Positions 1 to 7,470 of a stretch of DNA of 15,072 nt are shown here, one piece after another. The notes below the pieces were generated by a model that had not been told where the DNA came from, searched no databases, and saw only the letters and a list, made by a program, of their open reading frames with translations. The stretch comes from an uncultured Alistipes sp. (GTDB lineage Bacteria; Bacteroidota; Bacteroidia; Bacteroidales; Rikenellaceae), in the NCBI GenBank assembly GCA_900769525.1, contig CAAGGY010000042.1, positions 1-15,072 of the forward strand, given 5' to 3'. Position 1 is the first letter of the stretch; each line of letters starts with the position of its first letter. The position numbers and the translations under genes were made by a program.

Positions 1-680
1 CTTCCGATCTGATAGATAATTTTATAAACGCTCTTCTCCTTTACAATTGCTAATTTATGGCGATTGTCTCCCCAATAGTTTGGGTTTGAGGTGCTTATAA
101 AATTATATATGCCTTCAATTGGCGATGCAGGTGAGTTATCCCAAAATTCGCGCAATTTATCCTCTGTGTATGATGTCTGTGGTGTAGTGTTTCGATTATT
201 AGGAACCTCTATATTATAGACGCTAAATGATGGGCATTTATAATTCTTACTACTAAAATCAGGACTGCCCTTGCCTCCGTTGAAGTGCCAATGGATATTG
301 GTCACACCAGCAGGAACACGAGGGAAATAGAATGTCGCATGTGCCACTTTATTTTTATTGCCTCTGATATAGTAGTTCCAGTATTTCACTTTATAATATC
401 TATTCCAGGGATAATAATAACCTTCATACTCTGATCGCACTAGTTTATACTTTCCAAACGTGCCTGAAATATAGATAGATGCGTTTTTATCTAATTCATG
501 TGTATCAAAACATCCGCCTCTATTACTCAGAATGGTAATATCACAAGATATAGCAGTATAGTCATCATTAGACACTACTCTTGTAATATTCCATCTTTGG
601 TCTTGGTTCTCAAAAATTATTTGTGCCCGAATCTGGCAAAATGATAAAAGAGAGCAGAATATTAATAGCCACTTCTTCAT
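1..680 (-). CDS. Secreted protein of unknown function, partial (C-terminus beyond the window edge)
   Basis: I translated this directly from the minus strand: ATG at 680-678, then 226 codons without a stop to the window edge. Residues 1-20 look like a Sec signal peptide (MKKWLLIF..., likely cleaved after RA-Q), so the protein is exported. Residues 21-165 are rich in Tyr, Trp and Asn and suggest a beta-sandwich. Residues 186-223 contain PIEGIYNF and HKLAIVKEKSVYKIIY, a pattern I recall from Bacteroidetes exported proteins that often carry a trypsin-like peptidase domain further on; that domain, if present, lies outside the window. The gene is visibly more AT-rich than its neighbours, which suggests an accessory origin. 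The last three codons (Q224-G226) fall on sequence identical to an Illumina adapter and are probably not genuine. Function not assigned. Confidence 0.75.
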   Translation of the reverse strand, partial: MKKWLLIFCSLLSFCQIRAQIIFENQDQRWNITRVVSNDDYTAISCDITILSNRGGCFDTHELDKNASIYISGTFGKYKLVRSEYEGYYYPWNRYYKVKYWNYYIRGNKNKVAHATFYFPRVPAGVTNIHWHFNGGKGSPDFSSKNYKCPSFSVYNIEVPNNRNTTPQTSYTEDKLREFWDNSPASPIEGIYNFISTSNPNYWGDNRHKLAIVKEKSVYKIIYQIG

Positions 681-750
681 GTATATAAATTTATATAATG
701 TTTACAGATCTATGCTCGGAAGGTTTTATCATTCCAATATTAAAAAGTGA

Positions 751-779
751 TATAATAAAAGAATGTTGCTTTTATTATA
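751..779. repeat. Perfect 11-bp inverted repeat in the leader of the 680..1 gene
   Basis: Arms TATAATAAAAG (751-761) and CTTTTATTATA (769-779) are exact reverse complements with a 7-nt loop. The repeat lies between the candidate promoter (787-817) and the start codon at 680, so it could form a hairpin in the mRNA or serve as an operator. No clear U-tract follows it on either strand, so it is not a typical terminator. Confidence 0.6.
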
Positions 780-786
780 ATTATTG

Positions 787-817
787 CAAAATTAAAAAAA
801 ATACCCAAACGAACAAT
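787..817 (-). promoter_or_regulatory. Candidate promoter for the 680..1 gene
   Basis: On the minus strand TAATTTTG (787-794) matches the Bacteroidetes -7 consensus TANNTTTG. ATTG (814-817) lies 19 nt upstream as a -33 element. Transcription would start about 100 nt before the ATG at 680. The -33 element falls inside the loop of the terminator at 794-844. Only the motifs support this. Confidence 0.35.
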
Positions 818-844
818 ACTCATGGGGGCGTTGTTTTGGATATT
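794..844 (-). terminator. Leftward Rho-independent-type terminator
   Basis: On the minus strand AATATCCAAA (844-835) pairs with TTTGGGTATT (809-800), 10 bp including one wobble pair, and an inner ACAA/TTGT pairing extends it. The stem runs straight into a run of eight T. No gene lies directly upstream: guaA already has its own terminator at 974-1023. This could therefore end a small unannotated transcript from 845-973 or catch guaA read-through. Confidence 0.5.
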
Positions 845-973
845 TAGCTTAAATCTCTAAAAATCCAACATATCGTATGTCTCAAGTAACTCTTCTTGAC
901 TAATGCATTTAGTATTCCTAATACCAGGGTACACTTTCGGGGTGCAAAATCGGGTTTTCGGTTGAGAATGCGT
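845..973. other. Unassigned spacer between two leftward terminators
   Basis: I see no complete gene here. On the minus strand two overlapping frames stay open across most of the block. One ends with QEELLETYDMLDF and a stop at 857-859, the other with HTICWIFRDLS and a stop just after. Neither has a suitable start codon. It could be the decayed end of a coding region, a mobile-element remnant or a small RNA. Confidence 0.3.
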
Positions 974-1023
974 AAAAAAAAGAATCAGCGACTTATGGGT
1001 AAAAATCTCATAAATCGCTGATT
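974..1023 (-). terminator. Rho-independent terminator of the guaBA operon
   Basis: On the minus strand AATCAGCGATTTATG (1023-1009) pairs with CATAAGTCGCTGATT (997-983): 15 bp with one U-G wobble and an 11-nt loop, followed at once by CTTTTTTTT (981-973 region). It begins about 57 bp after the guaA stop codon. On the plus strand the hairpin is followed only by a weak AT-rich stretch, so leftward termination is the main reading. Confidence 0.85.
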
Positions 1024-1080
1024 TAATATTAATTAATATTTACTTTTGTGCATTTGGTGCACAGAAAGTTCAATAGTTAA

Positions 1081-2607
1081 TTACTCCCACTCAATTGTTG
1101 CTGGTGGCTTTGACGAAATATCGTAGACTACGCGGTTGACGCCACGTACCTTATTGATAATCTCGTTTGAGAGGCGAGCCAAAATCTCGTATGGGATGTG
1201 TACCCAGTCGGCGGTCATACCGTCGGTAGACTGCACAGCACGCAGTGCCACGCAGCGCTCATAAGTACGCTCATCGCCCATAACGCCAACACTCTGAACA
1301 GGGAGCAAGATAGCTCCTGCCTGCCAGATCTTATCGTACCAGCCTGTCTCACGCAAGATGTCAAGGTAAATCTTATCGACATTCTGCAGAATCTCAACCT
1401 TCTCACGAGTGATCTCGCCGAGGATGCGGATAGCAAGACCTGGACCTGGGAATGGGTGACGGCCGATGAGGTGCTCAGACATACCCATAGAGCGACCCAC
1501 ACGGCGCACCTCGTCCTTGAACAATAGGCGCAAAGGCTCAACAACCTTCAAGCCCATCTTCTCTGGGAGACCACCCACATTGTGGTGCGACTTGATGACC
1601 ACAGCAGTGCCGTTAACCTGTGCTGACTCGACAACATCGGGGTAGATAGTACCCTGACCGAGCCACTTAACGCCCTGCAACTTCTTTGCCTCCTGCTCGA
1701 AGACCTCCACGAAGTCACGGCCGATAATCTTACGCTTAGTCTCAGGATCGGTGATGCCTGCAAGGTCGCCGAGGAACTTCTCCGAAGCATCTACACCCTT
1801 GACATTGAGGCCCAAGCCACGGTATGACTCGATAACCTCCTCGAACTCGTTCTTGCGCAACAAGCCTGAGTCAACGAAGATACAGTAGAGGTTCTCGCCG
1901 ATAGCCTTGTGGAGCAATAGCGCTGCTACTGATGAGTCAACGCCACCAGAGAGGCCAAGGACAACCTTATCGTCGCCAAGCTTCTCCTTGAGCTCCTTAA
2001 CGGTGCTCTCAACAAAGCCTGCAGGTGTCCACGAGCCAGAGCAACCGCAGATACCCTTCACGAAGTTCTCAATCATCGTAAACCCCTCCTCTGAGTGGTA
2101 GACCTCAGGGTGGAACTGGATGCCCCAGGTCTGCTCGCCCTTGATGCGGTATGCTGCGCAGGCAACGTCCTCTGTTGAGGCGATGATGTCGTAGCCCTCA
2201 GGGATTGTTGTGATGGTGTCGCCGTGCGACATCCATACCTGTGACTCAGGGCTGAGACCCTGCATAAGGGCATCATCAGCGCACTTAACCTGCATACGTG
2301 CACGACCATACTCACGGCTTGGCGATGCCTCTACCTTGCCACCGAAGAAGTGGGCGAGATACTGAGCACCGTAGCAGACGCCGAGCAGTGGAAGCTTACC
2401 CTTGATAGCATCGAGGTTGATGCGTGGAGCACCCTCATCACGCACTGAGCGTGGTGAGCCCGACATCACAACGCCCTTGATAGACTCGTCGAGAGCTGGG
2501 ACATTGTTGAAGGGGTGAATCTCGCAATATACCTGCATCTCACGAATGCGTCGTGCGATAAGCTGCGTGTACTGCGAGCCAAAATCTATAATAAGAATTT
2601 TCTCCAT
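1081..2607 (-). CDS. guaA: GMP synthase (glutamine-hydrolysing)
   Basis: Converts XMP to GMP using ATP and glutamine, the last step of guanine nucleotide synthesis, in the cytoplasm. The product is 508 residues, close to the family norm. An N-terminal class I glutamine amidotransferase domain (about 1-190) has nucleophile C78 in GVCYGAQ and the partner residues H166 and E168 in GIQFHPEV. The ATP pyrophosphatase domain follows, with P-loop SGGVDSS at 220-226. The C-terminal dimerisation domain ends in the typical YDISSKPPATIEWE. I chose the ATG at 2607 because MEKILIIDFGSQYTQ matches the usual N-terminus. An in-frame ATG 10 codons upstream would lie inside the intergenic hairpin. The gene is 69 bp downstream of guaB with no terminator between, so the two form an operon. 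Confidence 0.97.
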   Translation of the reverse strand: MEKILIIDFGSQYTQLIARRIREMQVYCEIHPFNNVPALDESIKGVVMSGSPRSVRDEGAPRINLDAIKGKLPLLGVCYGAQYLAHFFGGKVEASPSREYGRARMQVKCADDALMQGLSPESQVWMSHGDTITTIPEGYDIIASTEDVACAAYRIKGEQTWGIQFHPEVYHSEEGFTMIENFVKGICGCSGSWTPAGFVESTVKELKEKLGDDKVVLGLSGGVDSSVAALLLHKAIGENLYCIFVDSGLLRKNEFEEVIESYRGLGLNVKGVDASEKFLGDLAGITDPETKRKIIGRDFVEVFEQEAKKLQGVKWLGQGTIYPDVVESAQVNGTAVVIKSHHNVGGLPEKMGLKVVEPLRLLFKDEVRRVGRSMGMSEHLIGRHPFPGPGLAIRILGEITREKVEILQNVDKIYLDILRETGWYDKIWQAGAILLPVQSVGVMGDERTYERCVALRAVQSTDGMTADWVHIPYEILARLSNEIINKVRGVNRVVYDISSKPPATIEWE

Positions 2608-2623
2608 ATTTGGTTGCTTAATA

Positions 2624-2666
2624 GAGGTGCAAAGCACAACCTTGCGTCGATAGTGCTTTGCGCCTC
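2624..2666 (-). repeat. Intercistronic hairpin between guaB and guaA
   Basis: Plus-strand arms GAGGTGCAAAGCAC (2624-2637) and GTGCTTTGCGCCTC (2653-2666) are complementary over 14 positions, with one G-U pair in one strand's RNA and one C-A mismatch in the other. One further A-T pair can be added outside. The mRNA would form a strong stem between the guaB stop and the guaA start. No T-run follows in the leftward direction, so it looks like an RNA processing, stability or attenuation element rather than a terminator. Confidence 0.65.
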
Positions 2667-2676
2667 TTAGTGGTTA

Positions 2677-4149
2677 TTATTCGCCACGAGAGTAGTTAGG
2701 AGTCTCGCTGGTGATTGTGATATCGTGAGGATGGTTCTCTGTAACACCGCTCGATGTGATGCGGATGAAGCGAGCAGTCTGCAACGTCTCGATATCCTTA
2801 GCACCGCAGTAACCCATACCTGCACGGATACCACCTACAAGCTGGTAGACAGTCTCAGCAAGCTTACCCTTGAATGGTACACGGCCCACGATACCCTCTG
2901 GCACGAGCTTCATAACATTAACCTCGCCTTTCTGGAAGTAGCGGTCTGCCGAGCCAGCCTTCATAGCGTCGATAGAGCCCATACCACGGTAAGCCTTGAA
3001 CTTACGGCCGTTGTAGATGATAGTCTCGCCTGGTGACTCCTCAGTACCTGCGAACATTGAGCCGACCATCACGCAGTTGCCACCTGCAGCCAACGCCTTG
3101 ACGATGTCGCCCGAATAGCGCAAGCCACCGTCAGCGATGATAGGCACACCAGCCTTCTTAGCCTCTGTCGAAGCGTCGTATATAGCCGAGAGCTGTGGAA
3201 CGCCCACACCTGCGATGATACGTGTAGTACAGATTGAGCCTGGGCCGATACCAACCTTGATACCATCGGCACCATTCTCGATAAGATATTTAGCAGCCTC
3301 AGCCGTTGCGATGTTACCCACAACAACGTCGAGGTGAGGATATGCCTCCTTGATCTTGCGGAGAAGGTCCACAACACCCTTAGTGTGGCCGTGAGCCGAG
3401 TCGAGAACTACGGCATCAACCTCCTCAGCTACAAGGGCTGCAACACGCTCCATAGAGTCTGGGGTGATACCTACACCCGCAGCTACACGCAAACGACCTT
3501 TAGAGTCCTTGCAAGCGTTAGGGTTGTCCTTGAGCTTGGTGATGTCACGGTAGGTGATAAGGCCTACGAGCTTGCCAGCGTCGTCAACAACAGGGAGCTT
3601 CTCAATCTTGTTAGCAAGAAGCACCTCAGCAGCGCTCTTAAGGTCGGTCTCGTGAGTAGTCACGATGTTCTCCTTGGTCATAACCTCCTCAATCTTGCGC
3701 TCCATATCGCTCTGGAAGCGCAAGTCACGGTTAGTGACGATACCGATGAGCATACCAGCGTCGTCAACAACAGGAATACCACCGATTTTGTTCTCCTGCA
3801 TGAGCTGCAAAGCGTCGCCCACGCTGTTCTCCTTGCGGATAGTTACAGGGTCGTAGATCATGCCGCTCTCAGCACGCTTAACACGGCGCACGTGAGCAGC
3901 CTGAGCTGCGATAGACATATTTTTGTGGATTACGCCAATACCACCCTCACGAGCCAAGGCGATAGCCAAGTTGGCCTCGGTGACAGTATCCATAGCAGCA
4001 GACACAATAGGGATATTGAGCTGGATATTGCGAGAGAAGCGACCTACTGTCGATACCTCGCGAGGTAGAACCTCAGAATAGGCAGGCACGAGCAACACAT
4101 CATCGAATGTGAGACCTGTTGTCTGTACCCTTTCATCGATAAAAGACAT
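2677..4149 (-). CDS. guaB: Inosine-5'-monophosphate dehydrogenase
   Basis: Oxidises IMP to XMP with NAD, the committed step of guanine nucleotide synthesis; GuaA then uses the XMP. The 490-residue length is normal for bacterial IMPDH. The TIM barrel begins with TGLTFDDVLLVPAYS. It is interrupted by a regulatory Bateman module of two CBS domains (about residues 95-150 and 158-212). The catalytic loop is GPGSICTTR, with the nucleophilic cysteine at C307. The phosphate-binding stretch IADGGLRYSGD follows, and the mobile flap carries ADRYFQ (R403, Y404), the catalytic pair in this family. All key residues are present. The start at 4149 gives the family N-terminus MSFIDERVQ. It is the first gene of the guaB-guaA operon, with a promoter just upstream at 4181-4211. 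Confidence 0.97.
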   Translation of the reverse strand: MSFIDERVQTTGLTFDDVLLVPAYSEVLPREVSTVGRFSRNIQLNIPIVSAAMDTVTEANLAIALAREGGIGVIHKNMSIAAQAAHVRRVKRAESGMIYDPVTIRKENSVGDALQLMQENKIGGIPVVDDAGMLIGIVTNRDLRFQSDMERKIEEVMTKENIVTTHETDLKSAAEVLLANKIEKLPVVDDAGKLVGLITYRDITKLKDNPNACKDSKGRLRVAAGVGITPDSMERVAALVAEEVDAVVLDSAHGHTKGVVDLLRKIKEAYPHLDVVVGNIATAEAAKYLIENGADGIKVGIGPGSICTTRIIAGVGVPQLSAIYDASTEAKKAGVPIIADGGLRYSGDIVKALAAGGNCVMVGSMFAGTEESPGETIIYNGRKFKAYRGMGSIDAMKAGSADRYFQKGEVNVMKLVPEGIVGRVPFKGKLAETVYQLVGGIRAGMGYCGAKDIETLQTARFIRITSSGVTENHPHDITITSETPNYSRGE

Positions 4150-4180
4150 AGCAATCAGGTTTATAATTTTATGTTGCGCA

Positions 4181-4211
4181 CAAAATTACAAAAAAAATCC
4201 GAGAGCAGCAA
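4181..4211 (-). promoter_or_regulatory. Promoter of the guaBA operon
   Basis: Minus-strand TAATTTTG (4188-4181) matches the Bacteroidetes -7 box, and TTG (4211-4209) sits 20 nt upstream as the -33 element. The predicted start of transcription leaves a leader of roughly 25 nt before the guaB ATG at 4149. The -33 box lies in the 3' arm of the terminator of the B12 operon, and that terminator's T-run fills the spacer. Confidence 0.6.
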
Positions 4212-4256
4212 TAGTGAAACGTCATTTTTTGATAATTTGTTCACTATTGCCCTCCG
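4190..4256 (-). terminator. Rho-independent terminator of the B12 uptake operon
   Basis: In the leftward RNA an 11-bp perfect stem, GCAATAGTGAA (4250-4240) with TTCACTATTGC (4218-4208), has a 21-nt loop. A short GC-rich lower stem can extend it to the run of eight T at 4197-4190. It lies about 75 bp past the stop of the TonB-dependent receptor gene. A separate short hairpin, GCCTCG-TG-CGAGGC (4276-4289), lies between and has no T-run. Confidence 0.8.
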
Positions 4257-4331
4257 AGACCTTAGCTGCAGTGTAGCCTCGTGCGAGGCCTTTGTAGTGT
4301 TAAACTGCTATGTAGTAGAGCAATAAGCTCG

Positions 4332-6389
4332 TTATTTCCACTTTGGCGTGAAGCCGAGGAAAATCTCAAAATTTATGCCTGGCATAGGGCGTGACAACAC
4401 CGAGAGATACTCCTCGTCGAAGAGGTTGTTTATAGTGCCCTTGATGTTTAGATCCACCCATTTGGTCTTGACCACCTTCTCCAGGCTGACATTGCTCATA
4501 AAGTATGGCGGGAGCTTACCTGTGAGCGTATTGTCGTTCGACGACATCGTGTAGCGCTCTGAGTAGTAGCACCACTTGTACAAAAAGGTCCAGCCACGCC
4601 ACGACAGGCGGCCAGTTATTGTTGACGAGAGCAGTGGAACGTATGGCAGCTGCTTACCTACCGACTGGTCTGCAGGCGTGCGAGGCTCGCCCACGTTGAC
4701 GGATGGCGTCCATGAGAATGTGCCGTTGAGGCCGAGTTGCCACTCCTTAGCAAACGTAAGGTTCATATCTGCTTTAAGCTCAACGCCATAGGCATGAACA
4801 TCCTTGATGTTATCGGGTGAGAAGAAGCCCTTAGGTGTTGGTAGCCAGATAATCCAATCCTTGATGAAGGATTCAAACCAGTTTGCCGAGCCACTCAGCG
4901 AGTAGAGGCCCTCTTTGCCCACGGCAAACGAGAGTCCTGCATCGTAGGTCCAGCCACTCTCCTTTCTAAGCTCTGGGTTGCCACCAGGAAGGAAGTAGAG
5001 GTCGTTGAGCGTTGGGAATCGGAAGTTGCGAGATACCGAGGCCTTAGCCACAATATTGCCCTTGCGTGACAGCTCGCCGTCGATAAATAGCGCAGGAATT
5101 GGGGGTGTCCACTCTGTGCCACACATCTCCTCACGAATTACAACCGAGATGCCTAAGCGGTCGATAGGTAGCCACTTTGCTGATATTGAGCCAGAGAGCT
5201 CAGGACGTCCTTTGCGGTAGCCTACAATGGCCCTGTTTCCATCTTGGCGGATGATGTTTTTGTCCTCACTCTCAACGATATGCTGATGTAGCGATATGCT
5301 GGCCGTAAAGAGCCATTTGCGACCGATGTAGTACTCGCCATCGACCTGTCCGTAGATGGTATTGATACGGCTTCGTGAGCGTGTCATGTGAGCCAGATTG
5401 CCGTTGCCCACATCACGCTTGTAGTCGTACGCCATCCAGGTGTAGATATATCCCGCCTTAGCACCGAGCTTCCAGCTATCACGCAAATGGTCCCACGACA
5501 CAACTCCTCGGAAGGTCTGCTCACGTTGTCTGTTGTCAAAGTCGGTCTCATCGCCGTGGTCAACGGTCAGCATTGCAAGCTCACGATTCGAGTTTATATA
5601 CCATGCGTTGAGGCCCAGACGGTCGCCCTTGCCTGTGTTGTAGTATAGCTCTTGGAGGATGTGTAGATCCTTGTACGAGCCACTGCGGTTACGCTCGATA
5701 GGGTAGTACTGGTCTACGATGTTCATATCCTCATCGTAGACGTTTATCTTCTTGTCGTGGTTGCGATATTTGTAGTCGTTGGCCGATGATGAGTAGACTG
5801 CACGTGTCGATACTTGCCAGTGGTCGTTGCCATAGGTAAGACGCAAAAACTCATCGAAGGTTTTGAACGAGCCAACACCCTGAATATACTGAATACCAAA
5901 TCCTTGCTCTTGCGCTGGCTTTGTTGAGAGCTTCACGGCGCCACCCAAACCACCTCCAGTCTCATTTACCGATGAGGTGCCGTGCAGCAGCGAGGCGTCG
6001 TCGATAAAGTAGGATGGAATCATCGAGAAGTCGGTCATGCCGAGCATCGGATTGTTGATCTTCATTCCGTTCCACGTCACCTGCGTGTGCGAAGGCGACG
6101 TGCCTCGAAACGAGACTGTGGAGAGCGTTGCACGGCCGTAGTTTTTGACAAATATCGAGGAGTTGAAGGTCAGTACATCGGCCATCGAGAGTGCGATGTT
6201 CTCCTTGAGTGCAAGGGTATCGAACTTGGTCTGCTGGGTGCCTATCTCCTTCATTGGGCGCTGGCCATAGACCGAGACCTCCTGAATCTTAATGCCCCTC
6301 TGCGCCCAATCCTTTGGCACATCGTCTTGAGCCGATGCAGCTAAGTGTAGCAGCGAAAATGTGATAAGTATTAATAGTAGCTTCTTCAT
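4332..6389 (-). CDS. btuB: BtuB-like TonB-dependent outer-membrane receptor (vitamin B12)
   Basis: A 685-residue outer-membrane beta-barrel that would import cobalamin using TonB energy. Residues 1-20 form a signal peptide ending LAASA, with cleavage before Q21. A likely TonB-box region (IQEVSVYGQRP, about 35-45) precedes the plug domain (about 50-160), which contains SFRGTSPSHTQVTWNG and ETGGGLGGAVKLSTKP. The rest is the barrel, ending in an aromatic-rich strand (FEIFLGFTPKWK). It lacks the N-terminal carboxypeptidase-like domain of SusC receptors and there is no SusD next to it, which argues against a glycan role. It is the last gene of the operon, 12 bp after the BtuG-like gene, under a cobalamin riboswitch about 5 kb upstream. 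The substrate is inferred from that context; the receptor class itself is clear. Confidence 0.88.
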   Translation of the reverse strand: MKKLLLILITFSLLHLAASAQDDVPKDWAQRGIKIQEVSVYGQRPMKEIGTQQTKFDTLALKENIALSMADVLTFNSSIFVKNYGRATLSTVSFRGTSPSHTQVTWNGMKINNPMLGMTDFSMIPSYFIDDASLLHGTSSVNETGGGLGGAVKLSTKPAQEQGFGIQYIQGVGSFKTFDEFLRLTYGNDHWQVSTRAVYSSSANDYKYRNHDKKINVYDEDMNIVDQYYPIERNRSGSYKDLHILQELYYNTGKGDRLGLNAWYINSNRELAMLTVDHGDETDFDNRQREQTFRGVVSWDHLRDSWKLGAKAGYIYTWMAYDYKRDVGNGNLAHMTRSRSRINTIYGQVDGEYYIGRKWLFTASISLHQHIVESEDKNIIRQDGNRAIVGYRKGRPELSGSISAKWLPIDRLGISVVIREEMCGTEWTPPIPALFIDGELSRKGNIVAKASVSRNFRFPTLNDLYFLPGGNPELRKESGWTYDAGLSFAVGKEGLYSLSGSANWFESFIKDWIIWLPTPKGFFSPDNIKDVHAYGVELKADMNLTFAKEWQLGLNGTFSWTPSVNVGEPRTPADQSVGKQLPYVPLLSSTITGRLSWRGWTFLYKWCYYSERYTMSSNDNTLTGKLPPYFMSNVSLEKVVKTKWVDLNIKGTINNLFDEEYLSVLSRPMPGINFEIFLGFTPKWK

Positions 6390-6401
6390 AGCGCCAAACC
6401 T

Positions 6402-7469
6402 TTATTTCCAGCAAAATGCGCCAGGAATTATTCCAACATAGAAGCTGTCGATAAGCTCCCTATCTTTCGAGTAGCGGTAGACCATGCCCTGCTGCACGTA
6501 GTCTATCGCATCGGCAATATAGACATCGCCTGTGCGTGGGCATACCGTGAGGCCGTAGTATATTGTGCCGTTGTATGGTAGGAAGGGGCGTACAGGGATG
6601 TTGTCTGATGTCACATCCATCTCCCAAACATCGTCGTTGAGCCAGTAGAGCTTATCGCGTGTGCCATTAAGCTGCACCTCTGAGGGCCAGTCGCCAAACT
6701 TGAACTTAAACTGCTTTTCGATGGTGAATGTCTCGGCATCGATGCGGTAGAGCGAGGGTGCCTCGTGGCCATAGGGCGAGCCCTCGTAGCCACCATCGGT
6801 CACGGTCCAGAGTTTGTTGTTGCAGTCCATTACAAGCGACGTTGGCTGAATACCAACGACAAGCTCTCCGACGACGCTATCTGTCTCAGTGTCAATCTTT
6901 ATGATGCGATTTTGGTATGACCAGCAGTTTACGTATAGGTACTTGCCATACTGCACCATCTGCTCCGTTGATCCCTGCTCCATAGTCATTTCAGGAATCT
7001 CGATGTAGCCCGTAATCTCGTAGCGCTTGGGGTTAACCACGAAGATGCGATTGTCCCAAATCTGAGTGATATAGGCCTTCTCGTCCGAGACAAAGTGGAT
7101 GTAGCGTGGCGATGTTAGGTTTGTGATGCGACCAACCTCCTTGAAGGTGTTGATGTCGATGGCAAAGACCACGTGCGAGTTGTTGACCACCACCCAGCCT
7201 ATGCCGTCGCGAATAATCATCGATTGGCATACATCGCCAAGCTTCATAGCGTTAGCACGATAGAATACCTCGTTCTGCACACTCTTGGTCACGGGGTCGT
7301 AGTACGAGAGCGTGGCGTTGCCATACTGGAAGTTACCCTCGTTGCAGATAAAGAGTCCCTCGCCCGAAGCCGAAGTGTCGAACTCCTCCTCGAGGCCATA
7401 CTCCCACTTCATACACGAGATAGGGAGTAGGATTAAGCAGAGAACTATGTATTTGACAAATTTTGTCAT
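6402..7469 (-). CDS. btuG: BtuG-like surface cobalamin-binding lipoprotein (beta-propeller, DUF5074/YncE type)
   Basis: The known BtuG proteins of gut Bacteroides are seven-bladed propellers that bind cobalamin very tightly at the cell surface and form a lid on BtuB. This 355-residue protein has a lipoprotein signal with Cys at 19 (LLPISC; the lipobox is not ideal because of Pro at -3). A propeller-rich body follows with repeated blade motifs: LFICNEGNFQYGNATLSYYD (39-58), SPRYIHF, YGKYLYVNCWSYQNRIIKID, GIQPTSLVMDCNNKLWTVTD and YYGLTVCPRTGDVYIADAID. It ends GIIPGAFCWK. I chose the ATG at 7469, not the one 25 codons upstream, because it gives a signal peptide. It is also one base past the upstream gene's stop, which suggests translational coupling. 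Family assignment is by recognition of motifs and agrees with the riboswitch and the adjacent BtuB. Confidence 0.85.
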   Translation of the reverse strand: MTKFVKYIVLCLILLPISCMKWEYGLEEEFDTSASGEGLFICNEGNFQYGNATLSYYDPVTKSVQNEVFYRANAMKLGDVCQSMIIRDGIGWVVVNNSHVVFAIDINTFKEVGRITNLTSPRYIHFVSDEKAYITQIWDNRIFVVNPKRYEITGYIEIPEMTMEQGSTEQMVQYGKYLYVNCWSYQNRIIKIDTETDSVVGELVVGIQPTSLVMDCNNKLWTVTDGGYEGSPYGHEAPSLYRIDAETFTIEKQFKFKFGDWPSEVQLNGTRDKLYWLNDDVWEMDVTSDNIPVRPFLPYNGTIYYGLTVCPRTGDVYIADAIDYVQQGMVYRYSKDRELIDSFYVGIIPGAFCWK

Positions 7470-7470
7470 A

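Noticed and set aside
2608..2637. Upstream start for guaA (10 extra residues)
   Set aside because: The extension MLCTSIKQPN is not part of the family N-terminus and its codons run into the intercistronic hairpin.
3334..4068. 244-codon open frame on the plus strand
   Set aside because: It lies wholly antisense to guaB, whose identity is certain. The translation has no recognisable domain; it is a codon-bias shadow.
4150..4180. Purine riboswitch before guaB
   Set aside because: The predicted leader is only about 25-30 nt, too short for an aptamer, and no purine-riboswitch core is seen.
4276..4289. Short GCCTCG-TG-CGAGGC hairpin as the operon terminator
   Set aside because: It has a two-base loop and no T-run; the structure at 4190-4256 fits much better.
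4332..6389. SusC-type glycan receptor
   Set aside because: There is no N-terminal carboxypeptidase-like extension, the length of 685 residues is too short, and no SusD partner is adjacent. The riboswitch and BtuG-like gene point to cobalamin.
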